This document shows positions 59,260-64,000 of a stretch of 64,000 bases of DNA, piece by piece. The translations under genes were made by a program, and so were the position numbers. The DNA comes from Pseudomonas viridiflava (lineage in GTDB: Bacteria > Pseudomonadota > Gammaproteobacteria > Pseudomonadales > Pseudomonadaceae). The stretch covers positions 1-64,000 of the forward strand of contig NZ_UTHA01000188.1 in NCBI RefSeq assembly GCF_900582195.1, read 5' to 3'. Position 1 is the stretch's first letter. Each line of letters opens with the position of its first letter. The notes beneath the pieces were generated by a model. It had not been told where the DNA came from. It saw only the letters and a list, made by a program, of their open reading frames with translations, and ran no database searches.

Positions 59260-60144
59260 ATGCGAATGCGCCTTATGTTACTGGGCGGCGGAAATGCCCT
59301 TGGGCAGGCGCTGATTCGCCTCGGTGCAGAGGAAGACATCGGTTTCCTCGCCCCCCGCCCGCCAGAAGACGGCTGGGATGCCGCGAGCCTGACCCAATTG
59401 CTCGACGACACCCGTCCCGATGCGTTGATCAACCTCGCCTACTATTTCGACTGGTTTCAGGCCGAGGCCGTCAGCGAAAGCCGTATGGCCGGGCAGGAAC
59501 GCGCCATCGAACGTCTGGCCGAACTGTGCCAGCACCACAACATCGTTCTCGTCCAGCCGTCCAGTTATCGAGTGTTCGATGGCTCGCGCGCCACTGCATA
59601 CAGCGAAAAAGACGAACCGGTACCGCTCGGCCTGCGTGGTCAGGCCTTGTGGCGAATTGAGCAAAGTGTACGCGCCACGTGCCCGCAACACGTTTTGCTA
59701 CGATTTGGCTGGTTGCTCGATGACAGCCCGGACGGCACCCTCGGACGGTTTCTCGCTCGCGCCGAGCAACCGGAAGAATTGCTCCTGGCCGATGATCGCC
59801 GCGGCAATCCGACACCGGTTGATGACGCCGCACGGGTGATCATCTCGGTGCTCAAGCAACTTGATTGCGCTGCGCCGCTGTGGGGCACGTATCATTACGC
59901 CGGCCACGAAGCGACCACGCCGCTGGCGCTGGGGCAGGCCATCCTCACCGAAGCACGCAGCCTGCACGCCCTGGCCATTGAAGCTCCAACCGCCCAGGCT
60001 CACGCCGCGCGACCGGACGCGGCCGAGGAGCCGCAACACGCGGTACTGGCCTGCAAGAAAATTCTGCACACTTTCGGGATCAAACCGCGCGCCTGGCGCG
60101 CGGCACTCCCGGGCTTACTGGATAGGTTCTACCGTCATGGCTAA
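59260..60144 (+). CDS. RmlD-like SDR, catalytic Tyr/Lys motif replaced
   Basis: 294 residues; a start six nt downstream (59266) is also possible. The N-terminus MLLGGGNALGQALIRLG is a Rossmann nucleotide-binding turn, followed by SSYRVFDGSRATAYSEKDEP, as in dTDP-4-dehydrorhamnose reductases. Where RmlD has YGxxK, this protein has LGLRG (123-127), so the catalytic Tyr and Lys seem absent. It may bind NAD(P) or a nucleotide sugar without classic reduction. It overlaps the epimerase gene by 8 nt, so both are co-expressed. Confidence 0.78.
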   Translation: MRMRLMLLGGGNALGQALIRLGAEEDIGFLAPRPPEDGWDAASLTQLLDDTRPDALINLAYYFDWFQAEAVSESRMAGQERAIERLAELCQHHNIVLVQPSSYRVFDGSRATAYSEKDEPVPLGLRGQALWRIEQSVRATCPQHVLLRFGWLLDDSPDGTLGRFLARAEQPEELLLADDRRGNPTPVDDAARVIISVLKQLDCAAPLWGTYHYAGHEATTPLALGQAILTEARSLHALAIEAPTAQAHAARPDAAEEPQHAVLACKKILHTFGIKPRAWRAALPGLLDRFYRHG

Positions 60145-61069
60145 AGGGACTGTATTAATCACTGGCGGAGCCGGTTTCATTGGCTCGCACCTGACCGATG
60201 CGTTGCTCGCTGCCGGGCATTCGGTGCGCATCCTCGACGACCTGTCGACCGGCAAGCGCAGCAATCTGCCACTGGATAATCCGCAGGTTGAGCTGATGGT
60301 TGGCGATGTTGCCGATGCGGCGCTGGTAGCCAAGGCCATGCACGGCTGCAGCGCGGTCGCTCACCTGGCAGCGGTGGCGTCGGTGCAGGCGTCGGTGGAT
60401 GATCCGGTAAAAACTCACCAGAGTAACTTCATCGGCACCCTGAACGTTTGTGAAGCCATGCGCCTGGCCGGGGTCAAGCGTGTGGTGTATGCCTCCAGTG
60501 CGGCGGTGTACGGCAACAACGGTGAGGGCGAATCGATTGATGAAGACACGCCCAAAGCGCCGCTGACGCCTTACGCCTCGGACAAGTTGGCGGGCGAACA
60601 CTATTTCGATTTCTATCGCCGCCAGCATGCGCTGGAGCCGGTGATTTTCCGCTTCTTCAACATCTTCGGCCCGCGTCAGGATCCGTCCTCGCCGTACTCC
60701 GGGGTGATCAGCATTTTCAGCGAACGCGCGCAGAAAGGCTTACCGATTACCGTGTTCGGCGATGGTGAACAGACGCGCGATTTCCTTTATGTCGAAGATC
60801 TGGTCGATCTGCTGGTGCAGGCGATCGAAAAGCCTGAGGTGGAGGTCGGCCCGGTGAACGTCGGCTGGAACCAGTCGATGAGCCTCAAGCAGATGCTTGA
60901 AGCCCTGCAAGCGGTGGTCGGTGAACTGCCGCCGATCAGCTATGGCCCGGCGCGTTCCGGCGACATCCGCCATTCGCGGGCGAACAATGCGCGCTTGCTG
61001 GAGCGGTTCAAGCTGCCGCAACAGACGCCGATGAGCGTGGGGTTGGCGCGGTTGTTGGGGCGGTCCTGA
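60137..61069 (+). CDS. NAD-dependent epimerase/dehydratase
   Basis: 310 residues from ATG 60137 (MAKGTVLITGGAGFIGSHLT). Extended SDR with NAD-binding GGAGFIG (10-16), SSAAVYG and intact catalytic Tyr146-x3-Lys150 (TPYASDKLAGE). It resembles UDP-glucose 4-epimerase-like enzymes for nucleotide sugars. Together with the degenerate SDR in front it forms a two-gene operon that corresponds, from memory, to PA4069-PA4068 of P. aeruginosa. The exact sugar is unknown. Confidence 0.88.
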   Translation: MAKGTVLITGGAGFIGSHLTDALLAAGHSVRILDDLSTGKRSNLPLDNPQVELMVGDVADAALVAKAMHGCSAVAHLAAVASVQASVDDPVKTHQSNFIGTLNVCEAMRLAGVKRVVYASSAAVYGNNGEGESIDEDTPKAPLTPYASDKLAGEHYFDFYRRQHALEPVIFRFFNIFGPRQDPSSPYSGVISIFSERAQKGLPITVFGDGEQTRDFLYVEDLVDLLVQAIEKPEVEVGPVNVGWNQSMSLKQMLEALQAVVGELPPISYGPARSGDIRHSRANNARLLERFKLPQQTPMSVGLARLLGRS

Positions 61070-61075
61070 AAAGAG

Positions 61076-61234
61076 CCCCTCACCCTAGCCCTCTCCCAGA
61101 GGGAGAGGGGACTGACCGTAGCGTTTGTGAGAAATGCGCCGACGTGAGATACCGAGCTGAGCTCAGATTTTGAAGAGCACACAAATCGGCTCCCTTTCCC
61201 CCTCTCCCTGAGGGAGAAGGGTGGGGTGAGGGGG
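61076..61234. repeat. Intergenic element of about 160 bp with inverted CCCTCACC/GGTGAGGG ends
   Basis: CCCCTCACCCTAGCCCTCTC with CCAGAGGGAGAGGGG on the left and CTCTCCCTGAGGGAGAAGGG with TGGGGTGAGGGGG on the right. The same family as the element at 52206-52382, including the inner block TCGGCTCCCT. It lies directly behind the epimerase gene and may provide its transcription end. The rest of the 368-bp gap holds the terminator below and then about 130 nt with no further feature. Confidence 0.78.
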
Positions 61235-61271
61235 ATGGATCTCAAACTCATCACGCATTCCAGGCAGGCAT

Positions 61272-61303
61272 GAAAAAGGCGCCCTTTGACAGGCGCCTTT
61301 TTC
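61272..61303. terminator. Bidirectional terminator between the epimerase and oprG
   Basis: GAAAAAGGCGCC, 8-nt loop, GGCGCCTTTTTC: a 12-bp perfect inverted repeat with A and T tracts, placed between the convergent genes. Confidence 0.9.
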
Positions 61304-61437
61304 ACGGCCGGAATATGTCGCTACTCCTGTGGCAAGGGGATGTTATCCCCCGATCAACTGCGTACGGTCGTCGTCAGTTCTATGCCTGCTCGCCACCAAG
61401 CCTCATCCACCACCACGTGAACGTTCGGTATTTCGAC

Positions 61438-62136
61438 TTAGAACTTATAGCCCAAACCGACCATGTAGATGAACGGATCCACATCTACGTTAACGCGTGC
61501 ACGAGTGCCCGGCGCAACCGCGTTGTTCTCGACGGTGGCGCGGGTATCGATGTCGATGTAACGCACTTGGGCGTTGAGCATGATGTTGTCGGTCAGCATG
61601 TAGTCTGCGCCGACCTGCCAGGCCAGACCCCAGGAGTTTTTTGCCTTGAAGTTGCTGAACCCGTTGGCGCTGGCTTCGCTGCCGACGTGCTCGTCATAGA
61701 TCCAGGTGTAGTTGATGCCACCGCCGACGTAAGGCTGGAACGGCGACTTCGAATCCAGTGGGTAGTACACAACGCTGAGAGTCGGCGGCAAGTGTTTCAG
61801 GGTGCCGAGCTTGCCATTGGCCGCTGGCAGGGCAGTGCCCTTGAGCTTGACGTCATGCTCGAACGGCGTGGCCGCGAGCAATTCGAGGCCGACGTGATCG
61901 GTGAGCATGTAAGCGAAGTTGAGACCCAGTTGAGTGTCGCTGCTCATGGTCGCCTTGCCGCCCAGATTGGTGCCACTCAGCGGACCCTGATCGACCTTGA
62001 CGCTGGAGCTGTCGGCCTTCGGGTTGACGGTGATCGCACCGGCGCGGATGAGGATGTCACCGGCTTCGTGGGCGTGGGCGAGCGGTGCTGCGAGCGCTAG
62101 GGCAAACAGCGAGGCGCTGAGCAAGGACTTGTTCAT
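61438..62136 (-). CDS. oprG: Outer membrane protein OprG (OmpW family)
   Basis: 232 residues. A signal peptide (1-22, cut after AHA) and an eight-stranded OmpW-type beta-barrel with final Phe (VGLGYKF). The conserved HLPPTLSVVYYPL and PYVGGGINYTWIYDE are family motifs. OprG/OmpW barrels take up small hydrophobic molecules or small amino acids across the outer membrane. The promoter carries an Anr/FNR-type site (62203-62216). P. aeruginosa oprG is known to be induced at low oxygen. Confidence 0.92.
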   Translation of the reverse strand: MNKSLLSASLFALALAAPLAHAHEAGDILIRAGAITVNPKADSSSVKVDQGPLSGTNLGGKATMSSDTQLGLNFAYMLTDHVGLELLAATPFEHDVKLKGTALPAANGKLGTLKHLPPTLSVVYYPLDSKSPFQPYVGGGINYTWIYDEHVGSEASANGFSNFKAKNSWGLAWQVGADYMLTDNIMLNAQVRYIDIDTRATVENNAVAPGTRARVNVDVDPFIYMVGLGYKF

Positions 62137-62174
62137 GGGGGCTCCGAAAGGACGTTAGAAATGTCTGATGTCCT

Positions 62175-62216
62175 ATGGTACGAAGCCAACTGATACGGTC
62201 TTTTGACTCAGCTCAA
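62175..62216 (-). promoter_or_regulatory. Anr/FNR-type promoter of oprG
   Basis: TTGA-N6-TCAA (62203-62216) matches the core of Anr/FNR sites. On the minus strand the box is followed by 22 nt and then TACCAT (62180-62175), which places the box centre at about -41.5, the class II activator position. The start codon of oprG lies about 40 nt behind the -10 box. Confidence 0.7.
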
Positions 62217-62256
62217 TGAAACAGTGAAGGGGCAGATTTCTGTGGAACCTTTGCGG

Positions 62257-62356
62257 GCCCCTTCGCGAGCAAGCTCGCTCCCACACTAATCGAGTCGACC
62301 ACAAAATTTATGCTCCCACCGAAACCTGTGGGAGCGAGCTTGCTCGCGAAGGGGGC
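62257..62356. repeat. REPIN-like pair, inverse arrangement
   Basis: CCCCTTCGCGAGCAAGCTCG with CTCCCACA, a longer spacer of about 38 nt, then TGTGGGAGCGAGCTTGCTCG with CGAAGGGGG. It lies between the DUF3299 gene and the oprG promoter, perhaps ending the upstream operon. Confidence 0.88.
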
Positions 62357-62384
62357 ATTGCAAACAGCACAAAATTACCGAGAA

Positions 62385-62918
62385 TTACTCCGGCAGCTCA
62401 TACACATAAATCTTGTCGGCCTCCATCTGATACCCGGCATCCGCCAGTTCACTGCTCGATGCCTTGACCTGCAACGGTCCCTCGACCCAGTACGGCTGAT
62501 ACAACTCATCGAGCTTCACGCCCAACTCGCTTTTGACATGCACAATCTGGTTCGACGGCGGTGGCGGCACGTGGATGCACGCGCCGAAATACGGCACCAG
62601 CAAAAAGTCCGTGGTGCGCCCTTCTTCATTGACTTCCAGCGGCACGATATAACCCGGCAAACGAATGTTCTGGCCGTCGAGTGACTTCACCACCGGCGCG
62701 TTCGGCAGGTCCTGTTTCGCTGCTGGCGCCGACTCGGCAGACAACGCATCACCCATCTTCGACAGGTCATGCAGCGGGGTCATGTTCGGCACTTCCGGCG
62801 CGGCGTCCGGCGGAATCATTTCCGACCACGTCAGGTCTTTCGGCGCGGCTGCCCACACGGGCAGGGCGACCAGCAACAGCAGCGCGAGTGCGGCGCGGGG
62901 CATGGTGAACATCCTCAT
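62385..62918 (-). CDS. DUF3299 exported protein
   Basis: 177 residues from ATG 62918, which overlaps the permease stop as ATGA; starts at 62912 or 62903 are also possible. An N-terminal signal peptide (AALALLLLVALPVWAAA) predicts a periplasmic protein. DUF3299 features are IRLPGYIVPLE and LLVPYFGACIHVPPPPSNQ, with a single Cys. The corresponding P. aeruginosa gene (PA4066) lies with ABC-transporter genes induced by zinc starvation, which suggests a role in metal uptake; this is from memory and by analogy. Confidence 0.83.
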   Translation of the reverse strand: MRMFTMPRAALALLLLVALPVWAAAPKDLTWSEMIPPDAAPEVPNMTPLHDLSKMGDALSAESAPAAKQDLPNAPVVKSLDGQNIRLPGYIVPLEVNEEGRTTDFLLVPYFGACIHVPPPPSNQIVHVKSELGVKLDELYQPYWVEGPLQVKASSSELADAGYQMEADKIYVYELPE

Positions 62919-64000
62919 AAACGGATCGACAGGCCATCGGCCAGGGATTGGCGATAAGCGCGCCAGGCCGGCACGCTGCCCATCAGCAGCGCGGCCGCCA
63001 GAATGCCACCGAGCAGCGTCCATTCATACTCGCTCGGCCACGCCAGCGGCAGATACAGACCGTAATTGGCCTGCACGTAACCCTGCGCGGCGGCGATGCC
63101 GATGTACAGCAACGCCAATCCTGCGATGACGCCGGTCAGCGCCAATGCAAAAGCTTCGAGCACCAACAGGCTCGCGATGTGCCATGGCCGCGCCCCGACC
63201 GAACGCAGAATCGCCATCTCGCGGCGACGTTCGTTGAGGCTGGTGAGGATCGCCGTGAGCATGCCGATCAACCCGGTCAGCACCACGAACAGAGAAACCA
63301 CGAACAAGGCTTTTTCAGCGGTGCTCATCAGGCTCCACAACTCCTGTAACGCCACGCCCGGCAGAATCGCCAGCATCGGCTCGCCACGGAATTCATTGAT
63401 CTCGCGTTGCAAGGCGAACGTGGAAATCTTGCTGTTGAGGCCGAGCATGAACGCGGTGATCGCTTGCGGCGTCAGGTCCATGTTGCGCGCCTGATCCGCC
63501 GTGATCCGGCCGTTACCTCGCGCCGGCACGCCGTTGTGCCAGTCGATGTGAATCGCCTCCATGCCGCCAAGGCTGATGTGCAATGTGCGGTCCACCGGGG
63601 TACCGGTGCGCTTGAGAATGCCGACCACGGTAAACGGTTTGTCGTCGTGCTTGACCAGACTGATCGCGGCCACGCCATGGGCCAGCACCAGCTTGTCACC
63701 GAGCTTGTAATGCAGCGCATCCGCGACCTCGGCACCCAGCACCACTTCAAACGGATCCGTTGCAAACGCACGACCGTCGGCCAATTGCAGGTGTTGCTGG
63801 CGACCGTACTGGTAATGCTCGAAATACGCCTCAGTGGTGCCCATCACCCGGTAGCCGCGATGGGAGTCGCCGAGGGACATCGGGATCGCCCACTTCACTT
63901 TCGGGTTGCTGGCGAAGTGTTCGAAGCTGTCCCAGCGGATGTTGTTGGTGGCATTGCCGATGCGGAACACCGAGTACAGCAGCAGATTCACCGAACCGGA
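62915..64000 (-). CDS. FtsX/MacB-type ABC transporter permease (5' end outside window)
   Basis: At least 361 codons remain; the N-terminus lies beyond the right edge. A large periplasmic domain (SVFRIGNATNNIRW onward, MacB-PCD-like) and C-terminal spans (about KALFVVSLFVVLTGLIGMLT, ALALTGVIAGLALLYIG and LLGGILAAALLMGSVPAW) define an FtsX-domain permease. SLNERRREMAILRSVGARPW is the typical loop contacting the ATPase. It is translationally coupled to DUF3299. By synteny it equals PA4065, next to an ATPase gene expected upstream. Such permeases work by mechanotransmission, not always by transport. Confidence 0.88.
   Translation of the reverse strand, partial: SGSVNLLLYSVFRIGNATNNIRWDSFEHFASNPKVKWAIPMSLGDSHRGYRVMGTTEAYFEHYQYGRQQHLQLADGRAFATDPFEVVLGAEVADALHYKLGDKLVLAHGVAAISLVKHDDKPFTVVGILKRTGTPVDRTLHISLGGMEAIHIDWHNGVPARGNGRITADQARNMDLTPQAITAFMLGLNSKISTFALQREINEFRGEPMLAILPGVALQELWSLMSTAEKALFVVSLFVVLTGLIGMLTAILTSLNERRREMAILRSVGARPWHIASLLVLEAFALALTGVIAGLALLYIGIAAAQGYVQANYGLYLPLAWPSEYEWTLLGGILAAALLMGSVPAWRAYRQSLADGLSIRL

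Noticed and set aside
58235..59314. 359-codon + strand frame opposite the lhr start
   Set aside because: It lies over the helicase motifs of lhr in the antisense frame and passes through a REPIN; no domain seen.
61304..61437. Possible short gene or RNA between the terminator and oprG
   Set aside because: Only short frames without ribosome-binding sites and a small GGGGAT/ATCCCC hairpin are present; most likely the oprG 3' untranslated region.
42571..62356. CRISPR-like array from the repeated GTGGGAGCGAG palindromes
   Set aside because: The copies are dispersed over 20 kb, paired as inverted repeats and lack regular spacers or cas genes; they fit REP/REPIN elements.

Overview
The window is a 64-kb chromosomal piece of a Pseudomonas, most likely of the P. 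fluorescens group. Three things point there: the order tuf / tRNA-Trp / secE / nusG / rplKAJL / rpoBC / rpsLG-fusA-tuf / S10-spc-alpha operons; the block rplQ-katA-ftnA-uvrA-MFS-ssb behind it, which I remember as the Pseudomonas arrangement; and repeated GTGGGAGCGAGCTTGCTCGC palindromes in intergenic DNA, typical of fluorescent pseudomonads. Genus and synteny statements come from memory and were not searched.

Region 1 (1-30.7 kb) is the core transcription/translation super-cluster, all on the + strand: the 3' end of one tuf copy, tRNA-Trp, secE-nusG, rplKAJL-rpoBC with an attenuator between rplL and rpoB, rpsLG-fusA-tuf, then rpsJ to rplQ. Several operon joints carry a hairpin directly followed by, or overlapping, a sigma70-type promoter with a 17-bp spacer and a G/C-rich discriminator. 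Very long antisense reading frames opposite rpoB, rpoC, fusA and secY were judged codon-bias artefacts. Region 2 (30.8-38 kb) holds katA, a ferritin (ftnA, lacking the bacterioferritin haem Met), uvrA (minus strand), a YajR-like MFS transporter and ssb: oxidative-stress, iron and DNA-repair functions.

Region 3 (38-59 kb) is more variable. It begins with a membrane O-acyltransferase. A six-gene minus-strand cluster follows (39.5-44.1 kb), corresponding to E. coli yjfI-J-K-L-M-C: DUF2170, PspA/IM30, DUF2491, DUF350, DUF1190 and a glutathionylspermidine-synthase-like ATP-grasp ligase. It is the best candidate for a poorly described system here. Its first gene carries an extra N-terminal MazE/DUF3018-like segment and a second internal start with a better ribosome-binding site, and two 17-bp operator-like inverted repeats bracket its putative promoter. 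Next come a divergent isochorismatase-like hydrolase and GlxA-type regulator pair, a DUF3182 / alpha-beta hydrolase pair, a fully overlapping operon DUF72-ybhP-clsB-ybhN (phospholipid/envelope), a YbiO-like MscS channel and the giant helicase Lhr.

Region 4 (59.2-64 kb) looks like the P. aeruginosa PA4065-PA4069 neighbourhood: a degenerate RmlD-like SDR and an NAD-dependent epimerase, oprG (OmpW family) with an Anr/FNR-type site, and a DUF3299 lipo/periplasmic protein coupled to an FtsX/MacB-type ABC permease that runs off the right edge. Six REPIN-like pairs and two elements of about 160-175 bp with inverted ends decorate regions 3 and 4. No CRISPR array, insertion sequence, prophage or rRNA gene was seen.
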